Assembly: GCF_963678635.1 (NCBI RefSeq)
Contig: NC_087063.1
Coordinates: 34,322,540 to 34,386,539, forward strand
Direction: 5' to 3'
DNA: 64,000 nucleotides
Source: Symsagittifera roscoffensis
Taxonomy: Eukaryota; Xenacoelomorpha; Acoela; Convolutidae
Shown here: piece after piece, positions 33,453 through 45,769 of the stretch
Layout of the letters: each line of letters starts with the position of its first letter
Position numbering within the stretch: position 1 is the stretch's first letter
The notes under the pieces: generated by a model
The model's input: the letters and a program-made list of their open reading frames with translations, nothing else
Database searches by the model: none
What the model was told of the DNA's origin: nothing
Translations under genes and position numbers: made by a program

Positions 33453-36400
33453 AAATATTGAGTCCTATGAAATTAGTAGGACCTATTCGTTTAGCTAGCC
33501 TCAGCTCAATTTGGAACGATTCTGTTGTGCAGGATAATTCGCCGCGCATGAGGAATTCGTGTTGCGCTCTCAGCATCATTAATAAATTCTTTACAGCGCA
33601 TAATTTAGTCCAGAACAAGGCAAATTTTTCAAAACACCCAGAACTGCACAAAAATTGATCGGAGATGATATATTTTTTCACATTTGAACTCAGGAAATTG
33701 ATATTTTCAATGGCGTAATAAAAAAATGTGTTGAAAATTTTTATTCCGATTTGGTGAAAATTGACTCAATAAAACAACCACACCGAGCATAAATAGTCCG
33801 TTTTCTTCGAAAGTCGGAACAATAATGCGCATCTTTCAGATTAGTTCAGTCACTCTATTTTCTCATAAATAGTCAGTGAACTGCAAAAAATAGCTATCTA
33901 TTTTTAATCCGGGGTCTGCTTGTGAGATAATAAAATGAAATCTGATCTTCAGCTCCTCGGAAAAGTAAAATATGCATATAGCTTAAATGCACTGCTTTAG
34001 CAGACCGGCATTTTCAGCAGACCAGTTTAGCGGGGGCCAATAATTTAGCAGACCGATTTTTTAGCATAAATATTGAAAGTTGAGCCTTTTCACAGACCAA
34101 CGTAAAACAACAATGCATAATTAATCAATATACGTAAAAAGACGCTCAGTCTTGGGTCAAGCTACCCTAATTAAACAAACTATCTTACGATGATTCAACG
34201 ATACTATCAACTTCAAAAACGAAAGAGTGTAGATTATTTGGCGGCAAATCACTGATTTACGCGCACAAGGCAATCGTGCCGAATGATAGCGCAGCGGCGC
34301 AAGCGATTGCTTCTTGCCAATCCTGTCTTTAAAGAAGTTTTCCGACTTGCCAATTGATCTGAGTCTGTTAAAAGGTTGGGTTGCTAAAAACCGGTCTGCT
34401 AATTTCCCCAGCACCGGTTTAGCAAACCTCAGCTCATTTAACAGGTCAGAACGCTGACATCAAATGCGGCATAGGAATGTAGAGATTGCTTGGTCCACTG
34501 CACTTACATTCGACACAAAAAGAACTATGGGCGTAATTTAGTGCTTGGTAAGCAGTTTGTTTTGGTTAGAGTTTTGTTGACAAAAAGCGAGATAATTGGT
34601 ATAATTAAATTAGCTCAACTCCAAAAAATATCTTCTAACTTTGGTCAATCCGTTTATTGGTCAATCAGCTGTTTGGTCATTCCACCCTGCTTTGAAACAA
34701 ACGTTTGCTAAAAGAGTTGATTTGCAATTTTTATACTTAAAAAGTAGGCTGCTGAAAAACCGATCCCCTTGTCTGCTGTTCTATTAACCAATGGAACAGC
34801 AGACAATCTCAACCTTACAATCTCCCCTACTTAGTGACCCGGAGAAAGCCCTCTCCAAGCATGTATTAATTCTGAAAACTTTTTCTGTATAAAATATGCA
34901 TTTCATACAAACTTGCAAATACAATTGGTTTTTGCATTTTTTCTGCGGGATTGCGTTTTAGGCTCTTGTTAACTATCCCCCCTTTTGGATCTTGTTGGCT
35001 ATTTCCCCCTATATATGTATTATTTTTGATAACCATTTTTCTGTATAAAATATGCCTTTCAAAAATGTCAAAACTTAGTTGGGTTTTCATTTATGTACAT
35101 TCGTCTTTGTATTACTCACTATTTGTATCATATCGACATAAAAATTTTAATTAAAAAATTTTTCCGAGAATCGTTTCGAGCTATTGAAAAATTGGCAGCC
35201 AAATTTAAATTTCTGAAAATCGAAGTAGGGGGAAATAAATAACAAGATCCCTTTTTATGCTATTAATCACACAAATTAATGTTTCAATTCTGTTTTAGTT
35301 GGTAATACGGTTAGTATTGAACAAATCTAAACTCAAAGGCTAAACTCAAATTTAGCGTTTGAAAAATCCATATTTCCTACCCCTCTCAAATCGAATTGGG
35401 AAATTGTACTGTTGATCCAACAAATGATTCCACATTTCTCAGAAATACAAAATAGGCATATATGCACTACTCTACTTGGTATTCTTTTATAATACTAACA
35501 AAAATTTCCCTATTTCTCAGAAAAACAATAGGGAAATTGCAATTTTTAGTATTATAAAATACGCATATCAAATACGCCTCATATGGAATAAATTAGCCCT
35601 ACATTGCGAAGTATAGGACGTCAAGCAGACGGGATTTCAGGCCAATCGGCAAAAACAGAGACTTCAGGCTGAAAAATGAAAACTTTTTAAGTGAAAAACC
35701 ATGTGCTCAAAACGCAACAATAAATGAAGCTTTTCTTAGATTATAGATTATGCATTTCAAAAACTGATCTATTTAAGGAAATGAAAAAGTCACAGTTAAA
35801 TTTTAGTAAAACACAACAATTCTAATGGACACGATTTTAGCTATAGTGGTCAAAACAGTGTGTATATAGTCATATTGGCAACATTTTCTTGCAATTGAAA
35901 AGTTTATAGTTCGAACTGAAGTCTTTTCGACTTGAAGTCCCGTCGGATTTGTCACAGACCCAAAATTGGGAAATTACAGACAAAATTTATCATTTTGAAC
36001 TTTCACCTGAAGTCCCTTCTAGTATATCTGCACTTGTACTTTTACGCAAATTACATGTATCTGACCTCGCCGCTCAATGTTGCTTTGCCCCCAGTGTAAA
36101 TTTATCTATTTTGTTTCAAGCCCTTAGAATATATAGAGATTGGCTATGGTGGAAACCCTTTTACTGTAAGTACGGAATGCGCGAAAATAAAAAACAGCCT
36201 ATCAGATTTCAGTTATCTAAAACTTGAAAAGAAAGTAAACATTTCCAGAGACTGAATATTGATATTGGCCAAATAAAAAAACGGCAGAAATATGCAAAAT
36301 TTTCAAGTTGTCCTTGACCGCCAGGAAATCAAAACAAATTTTACATTTCAAGGGTTTCGTTATGGAAGAAGCAAAATATTGCTTCATTTAATTCATTTTA

Positions 36401-36990
36401 ATTGAACAGTAATTGCTCCTTTTTAAAAATTGACTTTCGGCTATTTTTGTTTTCGGTCCTTCGCTCACGAGTTTTTTTTTCGTCATTCGGTCCTTCGCGC
36501 TTGAGAATAGCCCCCATTGATAGCCTCACAATTTCTCATAGAGCATTTGGAAGTTAGACGACCGTAAAAAACGAAATTTAGACGATAACTCTATGTGAAT
36601 TTAAACGTTAAGTACTGGGCCAACAAATCTGTTTGTTCAGATTAAAGTTACACAAAATTTAAAAAAGTATATGATCACAGAATTGATCAAAGTTTTGAAG
36701 TTTGGCTATAATTTTTAGAATTTAATTGTATGACGTGAAATCGAAAAAGTAAGTTTCAATTCTTAAAAGCCTAACCTATACAATTGTGACATTAATAGTT
36801 TGATTAGTGGTTGGACAATCAGTATTTATTCAACCAATTTTTAAAAAGTCAGTAAACAAATTTCACGCATTTGCACGCAAGTTATTGTCTAAATTGCGTT
36901 ATTTTGTAATCGTCCAATTTGCTTGCCGCCGGGGTTGACCTCCATAAACCAAAAATGCTTATCTTATATTTCCTTACACCGAAAATGTTA
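33453..36990. repeat. Unit U, copy II, right part
   Basis: This resumes unit U after the inner element. Positions 33453-34207 match 186-940, and 34204-36990 match 39401-42131. It is uninterrupted at 34204-34207 (CTAT), the site where copy I carries the outer retroelement. It is non-coding. A subregion at about 35612-35955 resembles the Merlin-like MITEs (GACGTCAAGCAGACGGGA at one end, CTTGAAGTCCCGTCGG at the other) and is shared by both U copies, so it predates the duplication of U. Confidence 0.85.
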
Positions 36991-37059
36991 GTAGTGTTAG
37001 TTTTTCTAAATGGTGAATTGAAAAATGTTTCGTAAACGTTACTTATAATTTGAAAATTA

Positions 37060-37470
37060 TGAGTTAGGACCGATGTGGTATAACTCATAGAGTAATTTCG
37101 GATAGGGTACACCGTCTGCTCGTCACGCTATCTTATTTTCGGCCGGATAGATTCGTGCAACTTCTTAGTCTAATACCGATCCTAATCTTACTCTTATACT
37201 TTCTAGTCTCAGGGTGTTTAACTAGTCTCTGCTAGGCTCAATAGATCTAGGGTATACTGGTTTGTTGCGGCTGCTGAAGTTCTCTTGGAGAGACAACTAA
37301 TTTCTAAGTTAAATTCAAATCTCTCTGGTGCTGAAATTACAAGTAATTTCAGCACTTACAAATAAGTGGGTTGTTAGTTAGATGGATCATTATTGGTTAA
37401 TATTAAATACTTTACAGTGGTAAAATATCTAATTTATCCAATCATTAAATATAGTTTAGATCAGGTTCCA
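37060..37470 (-). repeat. Additional LTR of the same family
   Basis: A 411-bp LTR with one extra base (GTGGTATAACTC). It shares some diagnostic bases with each of the other LTR pairs. The flanking tetramers (ATTA and AAAG) differ, so it is not a simple solo LTR with target duplication. It may be a product of recombination. Confidence 0.85.
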
Positions 37471-38990
37471 AAAGGTCGAACAATTTTTTCAAACAATTAC
37501 TAGTTCTCAATTGGCAAGTTTTATTGGAAAAAATTTTCACCAACAGCGGATTGATCGTTTTCCTCTTTAGAGAGTAGTTAATTTTTAGTTAAAAAGCGCA
37601 TAGATTTTAAATTTAAGTCTCAAAACATTTTCCAATATGCAGCAAATAACTTGAAAACTTGAAACCGTTGAACTGAATTCGACCAACTCTTTTGATTTTA
37701 TCAATGCAGATGCAATCTTTTCTAAAAAAGCTCAACATAATGTATGGCATGACCAGTGGCGTGCGCATGCTTTTTAGGGTGGTGGTTTGATCGAACAGTT
37801 TTTTCTTCAAATTGATTTTACGAAAAGAATTAAAATTTTGCCAAAAACATTGGGAATAAAAATTGAAATATGGGTCTTTTTATTTAGGGTTGAAGAGAAA
37901 AGTATATCGATTCCGAAGAATGATTTTTTACTTTATCGTGGCTAGTCTAAGCTAAGGTGTTAACTTACTTAATCTTACATAGGGGTAGTGATTGTGTTCA
38001 AGGGTTGGAGAGTAGTAAATCGATCCACAAGGTCCAGGTATAATTAGAACGCAAGTAGTTCGTTAGATACTATTTTAAACTTACTAAGTCTAAGATCTAT
38101 CCTGGGTCTGGTAAGAGGAGGGTTCAAGTGAAGGATGAATAACCGAAGTTCTTCACTGTTTATCCTAATTTTGAATGGTTAGTTTTGTTTAAAAATTTCT
38201 ATTAGTCTTGGTTTTTTTGGAAGGGTTGGATAGTGAATCGACGTTTGAGGTCGTTAGACACTTGTTAAGTGGGTGGGGGAGAACAAAATTGTTCTTTTTG
38301 ATCCAAGGATAGGCCTTGATGATCAGGTTTTAAATTTAATGATCTAATTTTTAAAAGTAAGTGAAGATAAGTTTAATTTGGTGTAAATTTATTTTAAAAA
38401 AGATTTAGTTTTTTGAGGATATTAGTGAGCTTATGATTGCTGTTTTGTTTAGGTGATGAAGCTGGGACAACAGATGATTTTATGATTACTAACAATTTAT
38501 TGTGATGCTACTCATTTTTATTTTCATTTTCAATAAATATTTTTCAAACATGTTTTATATAAGGCTGCAGAAATTAAGAAAACGATCTGAGATCTTTTTA
38601 TCAATCGTTATTGTATTTTAATAATTTTGTTTAGCGCCTGAAATGATCATGAAGATTGACTTCAAAATTTTATGTTTGCAAATGAAAATCTAAATTCATT
38701 GCTAATAAGATTCTAAATATAAAAGTTTGTGTTGGCTTTTGCCGTACAATCATAAAACTATTTGGTAAGTTTCTACTTTGTCGTATGTCGTCTCTTGTTC
38801 GAGGTCTTCTTCCAATTCCGGGTAGTTCTGTTATCGTTCGGAATATCGGCTCTGATCTATTGAGTCGTAGAGACATTTCGATTAAATTATTATCGTATAA
38901 CATTTTGAAAATGTTTTGTCTAAATTCTAATCTATTTTTGGTTAAATCTAAGCTATTAAGATCTTATTCGAGACTTATAGTCGCACCAGA
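37471..38990 (-). mobile_element. Probable 5' leader region of the outer retroelement
   Basis: This stretch ends against the LTR at 38991. Read on the minus strand, the LTR's terminal CA is followed by two bases and then TGGTGCGACTATAAGTCTCG (38988-38969). TGG at this spacing is what a tRNA primer-binding site should look like. A minus-strand ATG frame at 38903-38670 could be the start of gag, but it has no counterpart in the truncated inner copy. Around 37752 is a GTGGCGTGCGCATGC sequence like the ends of other MITEs. The rest is unassigned. Confidence 0.5.
38969..38988 (-). promoter_or_regulatory. Candidate tRNA primer-binding site
   Basis: On the minus strand, TGGTGCGACTATAAGTCTCG lies two bases inside the 5' LTR of the outer element. 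It begins with TGG, the complement of the universal tRNA CCA end. The primer tRNA species is not identified. The inner element lacks this site through deletion. Confidence 0.6.
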
Positions 38991-39400
38991 TGAGTTATGA
39001 CCGATTTGGTTAACTCATAGAGTAATCTCGGATAGGGTACACCGTCTGCTCGTCACGCTATCTTATTTTCGGCCGGATAGATTCGTGCAACTTCTTAGTC
39101 TAATACCGATCCTAATCTTACTTTTATACTTTCTAGTCTCAGGGTGTTTAACTAGTTTCTGCTAGGCTCAATAGATCTAGGGTATACTGGTTTGTTGCGG
39201 TTGCTGAAGTTCTCTTGGAGAGACAACTAATTTCTAAGTTAAATTCAAATCTCTCTGGTGCTGAAATTACAAGTAATTTCAGCACTTACAAATAAGTGGG
39301 TTGTTAGTTAGATGGATCATGATTGGTTAATATTAAATACTTTACAGTGGTAAAATATCTAATTTATCCAATCATAAAATGTAGTTTAGATCAGGTTCCA
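38991..39400 (-). repeat. LTR of the outer retroelement (right copy, 5' LTR)
   Basis: This 410-bp LTR has TG...CA ends and shares TGAGTTATGACC and AAAATGTAG specifically with the LTR at 941-1350. It is followed by CTAT (39401-39404), identical to the bases preceding 941. Unit U then continues exactly where copy I stopped at 940. Confidence 0.9.
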
Positions 39401-42131
39401 CTATCAACTTCAAAAAAGAAAGAGTGTAGATTATTTGGCGGCAAATCACTGATTTACGCGCACAAAGCACTCGTGCCGAATGATAGCGCAGCGGCGCAAG
39501 CGATTGCTTCTTGCCAGTACTGTCTTTAAAGAAGTTTTCCGACTTGCCAATTGATCTGAGTCTGTTAAAAGGTTGGGTTGCTAAAAACCGGTCTGCTAAT
39601 GTCCCCAGCACCGGTTTAGCAAACCTCAGCTCATTTAACAGGTCAGAACGCTGACATCAAATGCGGCATAGGAATGTAGAGATTGCTTGGTCCACTGCAC
39701 TTACATTCGACACAAAAAGAACTATGGGCGTAATTTAGTGATTGGTAAGCAGTTTGTTTTGGTTAGAGTTTTGTTGACAAAAAGCGAGATAATTGGTATA
39801 ATTAAATTAGCTCAACTCCAAAAAATATCTTCTAACTTTTATCAATCCGTTTATTGGTCAATCAGCTGTTTGGTCCTTCCACCCTGCTTTGAAACAAAAG
39901 ATTGCTAAAAGAGTTGATTTGCAATTTTTATACTAAAAAAGTAGGCTGCTGAAAAACCGATCCCCTTGTCTGCTGTTCTATAGCCAATGGAACAGCAGAC
40001 AATCTCAACCTTACAATCTCCCCTACTTAGTGACCCGTAGAAAGCCCTCTCCAAGCATGTATTAATTCTGAAAACTATTTCTGTATAAAATATGCATTTC
40101 ATACAAACTTGCAAATACAATTGGCTTGTGCATTTTTTCTGCGGGATTGCGTTTTTAGGCCCCTGTTAACTATCCCCCCTTTTGGATCTTGTTGACTATT
40201 TCCCCCTATGCATGTATTATTTTTGACAACCATTTTTCTGTATAAAATATGCCTTTCAAAAATGTCAAAAGTTAGTTGGGGTTTCATTTATGTACATTCG
40301 TCTTTGTATTACTCACTATTTATATCATATCGACATAAAATTTTTAATTAAATAAATTTACCGAAAATCGTTTCGAGCTATTGAAAAATTGGCAGCCAGA
40401 TTTAAATTTCTGAAAATCGAAATAGGGGGAAATAAATAACAAGATCCCTTTTTATGCTATTAATCACACAAATTAATGTTTCAATTCTGTTTTAGTTGGT
40501 AATACGGTTAGTATTGAACAAATCTAAACTCAAAGGCTAAACTCAAATTTAGCGTTTGAAAAATCCATTTTTCCTACCCCTCACAAATCGAATTGGGAAA
40601 TCCAATAAATGATTCCACATTTCCCAGAAATACAAAATAGGCATATATGCACTACTCTACTTGGTATTCTATTATAATACTAACAAAAATTTCCCTATTT
40701 CTCAGAAAAACAAAATACGCATATCAAATACGCCTAATATGGAATAAATTAGCCCTAAATTTCGAAGTGTAGGACGTCAAGCAGACGGAATTTCAAGCCA
40801 ATTGGCAAAAACAGAAACTTCAGGCTGAAAAATGAAAAATTTTTTAAGTGAAAAACCATTTGCTCAAAACGCAACAATAAATGAAGCTTTTCTTAGATTA
40901 TAGATTATGCATTTCAAAAACTGATCTATTTAAGGAAATGAAAAAGTCACAGTGAAGTTTTAGTAAAACACAACAATTCTAATGGACAAGATTTTAGCAA
41001 TAGTGGTCAAAACAGTGTGTACATAGTCATATTGGCAACATTTTCTTGCAATTGAAAAGTTTATAGTTTGAACTGAAGTCTTTTTGACTTGAAGTCCCGT
41101 CGGCTTTGTCGTAGACCCAAAATTGGGAAATTACAGATAAAATTTATCATTTTGAAATTTCACCTGAAGTCCCTTCTAGTATATGTGCACTTGTACTTTA
41201 CGCAAATTACATGTATCTGACCTCGCCGTTCAATGTTGCTTTGCCCGCAGTGTAAATTTATCTATTTTGTTTTAAGCCCTTAGAATATATAGAGATTGGC
41301 TATGGTGGAAACCCTTTTACTGTAAGTACGGAATGCGCGAAAATAAAAAACAGCCTATGAGATTTCAGTTATCTAAAACTTGAAAAGAAAGTAAACATTT
41401 CCAGGGACTGAATATTGATATTGGCCAAATAAAAAAAACGGAAATATGCAACATTTTCAAATTGTCACTGACCGCCGCGAAATCAAAACAAATTTTACAT
41501 TTCAAGGGTTTCGTTATGGAAGAAGCAAAATATTGCTTCATTTAATTCATTTTAATTGAACAGTAATTGCTCCTCTTTAAAAATTGACTTTCGGCTAATT
41601 TTGTTTTCGGTCCTTCGCCCACGAGTTTTTTTCGTCCATTCGCTCCTTCGCGCTTGAGAATAGCCCTCATGTATAGCCTCACCATTTCTCATAGAGCCTT
41701 TGGAAGTTAGACGACCGTAAAAAACGAAATTTAGACGATAACTCTATGTTAATTTAAACGTTAAGTACTGGGCCAACAAATCTGTTTGTTCAGATTAAAG
41801 TTACACAAAAATAAAAAAGTATATAATCACAGAACTGATCAAAGTTTAAAATACTTAATAGAATTTAATTGTATGACGTGAAATCAAAAAAGTAAGTTTA
41901 ATTTCTTAAAAGCCTAACCTATACAATTGTGACAATAAAAGTTTGATTAGTGGTTGGACAATCAGTATTTATTCAACCAGTTTTTTTTAAAAGTCAGTAA
42001 ACAATTTTCACGCATTTGCACGCAAGTTATTGTCTAAATTGCGTTATTTTGTGATCGTCCAATTTGCTTGTCGCCCGGGTTGACCTCCATAAACCGAAAA
42101 TGCTTATCTTACATTTCCCCACACCGAAAAC
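39401..42131. repeat. Unit U, copy I, right part
   Basis: Matches 34204-36990 throughout with scattered substitutions and small indels. No gene is present. It contains the Merlin-like subregion (about 40770-41115) and the TTTCTCAGAAA repeat segment. Similarity to copy II ends near ACCGAAAA at 42131. Confidence 0.85.
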
Positions 42132-42880
42132 GCTTATCATACAATTGCCTACATCAAATGTATGGAAAAATGCTAATCATACAATTTTCATACAATTTTT
42201 TAAAAAAGTTTCCAAGTAAAGTTGAACTTGCCCCAAAAATTTTTTCGTTTTTTTTTTCAACCTCAAATCGAATTTTGTACTCAAACAAACATTTTCCAGT
42301 AAAAAAAATTTGCATGCAAATTTTAATTTTTAGTTTGCTTAACGTAGTCCACAATGCACAAAAATTAAAGTTTTTTCCGTTTCTCTGGATTTTTTTTTCA
42401 AACAAGCTAAAAACTCCTGTTTTTTTTTTCGTGTGGCATGTTTATATATGCCTTGATCAATGTTTGATAAGTTGAAAATTCACTTTTTAAAAAAATCATC
42501 TTTGAAAAATTTTGCCAAAATTTAAAAGTTTGATGCTTTCACTATATCGTTTGTGAAGTAATCACTATTACAATTCAGATCGTTTCCAATGCATTGTCAA
42601 TGACAGACGATCAACCTTTTGGGAACTCTAGTGTTGAGTACACCATGGGTTTAGTCACTTGTGTTCGGTCACGAACACATCCCAAAAGATTTGAGAAAAA
42701 AATTTAGAAAAAATCAATTTTTTGGTTTATGAAAAAATGCTTGTCCTACACTTTTCATTTATGAAAAAATGCTTATCCTAGAATTTTTTAAAGAATTTTC
42801 TGAGTCTATGAAACTGTAGGAAATTGTAGGATAAGAATTTTTTCATGTATGGAAATTGTAGGACAAGCATTTTCTAAACC
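42090..42880. mobile_element. Terminal-inverted-repeat element
   Basis: The left end AAACCGAAAATGCTTATCTT and the right end, which reads on the other strand as GGTTTAGAAAATGCTTGTCC, form imperfect inverted repeats of about 30 bp. A second nested pair (GAAAAAATGCTTGTCCTA near 42730 and AGGACAAGCATTTTCT near 42860) gives a fold-back near the right end. No transposase is seen. The left end is also present at the end of U copy II. Confidence 0.55.
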
Positions 42881-43124
42881 CCGTTCTCATAATTACAATT
42901 TATTCAATTGAAGCCTTTTCACAGATTAAATTATCTTCTTCATGTCCCAAAACGTCATTTGTCGTCTTAAGAGCTGTTGCCTGATTTGCCAACCACCTAG
43001 AAAATATATACACTATTTTAAGTAATTTTGTTGTCAGATTTCTTCCATAAAAACAGTTTGTGGCTCAGCCGATTCGTTATTCTTTTGCATAATTACTTCA
43101 CAAAATTTATAAAACATCTCAATT

Positions 43125-45620
43125 ATGGATAAAATTTACATTTATCTGGACGATGCCAAACATCCAAGGGCATTTAGGCAAACTGGGAACATTCTCGATC
43201 AGATTGCTCGCGAGTTTCAAAAAGTGCATCCGCCTCAGATCCTGTTTGACATAACGGAAGATGAAAATAATCCTGCGCAGATAGCCACAGAAACTAACCC
43301 ATTGGTTCCTGGAAGATTTTACCGGTGGAAGACAGCCGAGGAAAAATGGCAGAATAAAGAGTTGGTTCAAAACGCCTTGTTTTGTTCACTTGCTTCTTAC
43401 GAGGATAGACCCTTGAGTTACCTGATGGACAAAAGGAGATTTCACAGTGTAACTCTTTTGATAGCAGCGAATCTTTATTTCGGCAAACAAGTTGCGTCCC
43501 TTTTTATCTCAACTTCGGAAGGATTCGGCAAACAGAAAAAGACGCTAATTATTGCATTCAGAGGAACCAAAACCTTTGAAGACGTTGTCTCAGACTTCAA
43601 AATTGGGTTCAAGACCGATTCGACTTTCGTTGGCAAAATCCACGGTGGCTTTCTTCAGAGGATGCAATCTGTTTCCACTGAGAAAATCTTTCAGCTTGCC
43701 AAAATAAACGAGGTTGATGAGATCGTAACATGCGGCAGCTGCCTTGGAGGCGCTGTATCTTCTTTAGTCCACCTGAAGCTACTTTACGATCTTGAGAATA
43801 ACGCCAGCGGCGATGATCCTGTTATAGATGCCGAGAACCTTGTCAACGTGACTTTTGCAGCTCCTATGATTGGCAATTACGAGTTGGCAAAACATGTTAA
43901 TGAAAAGCAGTATGCAAGAAACATGTTTCATTTTTCGTTCGTGGGTGACATTGTTCCCGTTGTATTGTCAGTTGGGCATGTGTTTGAGGTTCTAAAGCAG
44001 AATGTTTCTTTTGGAGTCGTAGGTGCAAAAACTGCCATTTTTTCTCAGATTCGAAAAATCATACCTCTATTCAAGTTTTGTCTGGCAGTTGCTGCAAATG
44101 TACTCGAAAATCCAGTGGCAAAGAACATACAGGGAGCGTTGAAATCTCTGAATGCTCCGCCTTCGAGTTTGTATAATGCATACACTGAGCTCAACTACGT
44201 TCCAATTGGAAAATATTTGCTGATTCAGAAATTGGATCAGGGTGTCAGCATTGAACATCTGAAAAATAACCCTAAAATAGTAGAAAGAGTTCTGCAGTCG
44301 GCGACTGACTTGGTTGTCAAAGATTATCTGGGTTCATTGTCAAAGATTCGCGAATTCCACTCACTTGACAATTATCGAGACCTAATAAAGACTTATTTTG
44401 GTGGGTTCGCGTTATTCGGGAAAGCGCAGATTTGCATCGAAAAGAAGGACTGCAAAATGTTTCAAGACGAGAACGACCACATCTACAATTTTGAAAGCGT
44501 CTGCTCATTTACTTGCGGAGCTTTCTGCACAAACTCTCAACCTCTAAACCAGAAGGTTCAAGACATCGTGTTTTGTAAAACCTGCTACGAGGATCAGGGA
44601 ACCATCGAGCACTTCTTCCATGTAACCTGCTCAAAGGATTTTCATCTCAATGAAAAGGAGAACCACGTTACTCGAAAATTCGATTGGGAAAATTTTACGG
44701 ACAACCCAGATGAATGGAAACAAATCTTCCTTGATCCGGATCTGGAAAGGTATAAAATACCGTTTTGGAAGGTTGGGCAAGCTATCGCGAGCAACGCTGC
44801 TGTTCCTGCCCGACAAATTTTTCAAATTCGTAGCCATCCAGCTCTCATAAGTGGTCTTTTAAATATGACTTTGTCCTCGGCAAAGACAAATGCAATTGGT
44901 ACAGCCGTTATGTTTGGCGTTAGCTTATCCTTTGACATCGCCCATTTTTTCCGCGGTAAAATCACAGCTAAGCAGTTAGTCGTGGCCACATTTGAGAGTT
45001 TCGCATCAAGTGTAGCTTCTGGAGGTGCGAGTATAGGAGCGTCTTCTGTTAGTGCTCTTGTAGGGAGCTTATTCGGGCCAGTTGGAACCATGCTGGGATA
45101 TTTTGCAGGTGGGCTGATTGGAGGTATTGTAGGTTACTGGGCTGGTAAAATGGGTGCGAAGAAAATTGCGGACAAAATGGGCTGGTGCAAACTACCAGAA
45201 GACGAGCAGAAAGCAGATGTGATTGTGGACGCGCTAGTACTTCTAGAAGTACCTCTTCCGAATGGAAATGTGGAGGAAATAATAGAGGAAGACGTTATGA
45301 AATGCTTCAGAAGGAAAGCGCTCAGATATCATCCTGATAAATTGACCGCCGATGCATCTGAGAGGGAGAAATCGGAATGTAAGCTGTCCTGGTGTTTGAT
45401 CTCGTTCTCAAGGAATACATTAGTAGCATATAGCAAAGACCCCCAATCCCTTTCAGGAAAAGTGGTGAAGCTTGTCAACAGAAATTGGAGGCGAAAAAAG
45501 GACCAAGTCGATATGCTGCGCATGAAGGAAAAGATAGAAGCACTTGGAAAAAAGCAGAAACCTGAGCTGGCGGTTGAAAAACCAAAATTTTGTCAAACAT
45601 TCACACAAAAAACTGACTAA
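43125..45620 (+). CDS. Lipase-3-like / glycine-zipper / J-domain protein (831 aa)
   Basis: This single uninterrupted frame is the only intact host-like gene here and is visibly less AT-rich than its flanks. Residues ~75-340 resemble a class 3 (fungal-type) lipase: LIIAFRGTKTFEDVVSDF, GKIHGGFL, the elbow TCGSCLGGA and FVGDIVPVV (Asp275). At the elbow the usual G-H-S-L-G-G reads G-S-C-L-G-G, so Cys206 sits at the nucleophile position. The segment where the catalytic His is normally found reads NYVPIG (Pro360). Residues ~437-505 are Cys-rich and may bind zinc. Residues ~633-686 form a glycine-zipper hydrophobic segment (GTMLGYFAGGLIGGIVGY). A J-domain follows with HPD at 736-738, then a basic tail. 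It may tether Hsp70 to a membrane or lipid, which is inference. The start follows TATAAAAC by a few bases, and no introns are evident. Confidence 0.85.
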   Translation: MDKIYIYLDDAKHPRAFRQTGNILDQIAREFQKVHPPQILFDITEDENNPAQIATETNPLVPGRFYRWKTAEEKWQNKELVQNALFCSLASYEDRPLSYLMDKRRFHSVTLLIAANLYFGKQVASLFISTSEGFGKQKKTLIIAFRGTKTFEDVVSDFKIGFKTDSTFVGKIHGGFLQRMQSVSTEKIFQLAKINEVDEIVTCGSCLGGAVSSLVHLKLLYDLENNASGDDPVIDAENLVNVTFAAPMIGNYELAKHVNEKQYARNMFHFSFVGDIVPVVLSVGHVFEVLKQNVSFGVVGAKTAIFSQIRKIIPLFKFCLAVAANVLENPVAKNIQGALKSLNAPPSSLYNAYTELNYVPIGKYLLIQKLDQGVSIEHLKNNPKIVERVLQSATDLVVKDYLGSLSKIREFHSLDNYRDLIKTYFGGFALFGKAQICIEKKDCKMFQDENDHIYNFESVCSFTCGAFCTNSQPLNQKVQDIVFCKTCYEDQGTIEHFFHVTCSKDFHLNEKENHVTRKFDWENFTDNPDEWKQIFLDPDLERYKIPFWKVGQAIASNAAVPARQIFQIRSHPALISGLLNMTLSSAKTNAIGTAVMFGVSLSFDIAHFFRGKITAKQLVVATFESFASSVASGGASIGASSVSALVGSLFGPVGTMLGYFAGGLIGGIVGYWAGKMGAKKIADKMGWCKLPEDEQKADVIVDALVLLEVPLPNGNVEEIIEEDVMKCFRRKALRYHPDKLTADASEREKSECKLSWCLISFSRNTLVAYSKDPQSLSGKVVKLVNRNWRRKKDQVDMLRMKEKIEALGKKQKPELAVEKPKFCQTFTQKTD

Positions 45621-45769
45621 TTTGATAAATTGCGTTTTTTGGCATTATGGATAGATAGTGAAGCAAAAGATGATTAATTAGTGTCCTATTTCAACCAGCA
45701 ACTTACAAGGAACGATATATTTGGTTATTATTTTAACCAATCAGCTACCAAAAGAAATTTTGTAAGAGG

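Noticed and set aside
37060..37470. Simple solo LTR
   Set aside because: The flanking tetramers ATTA and AAAG do not match, so a solo LTR from one insertion is not supported.
42068..42475. 135-codon plus-strand frame upstream of the lipase-like gene
   Set aside because: It overlaps the inverted-repeat element, is low-complexity Phe/Lys-rich, and shows no domain.
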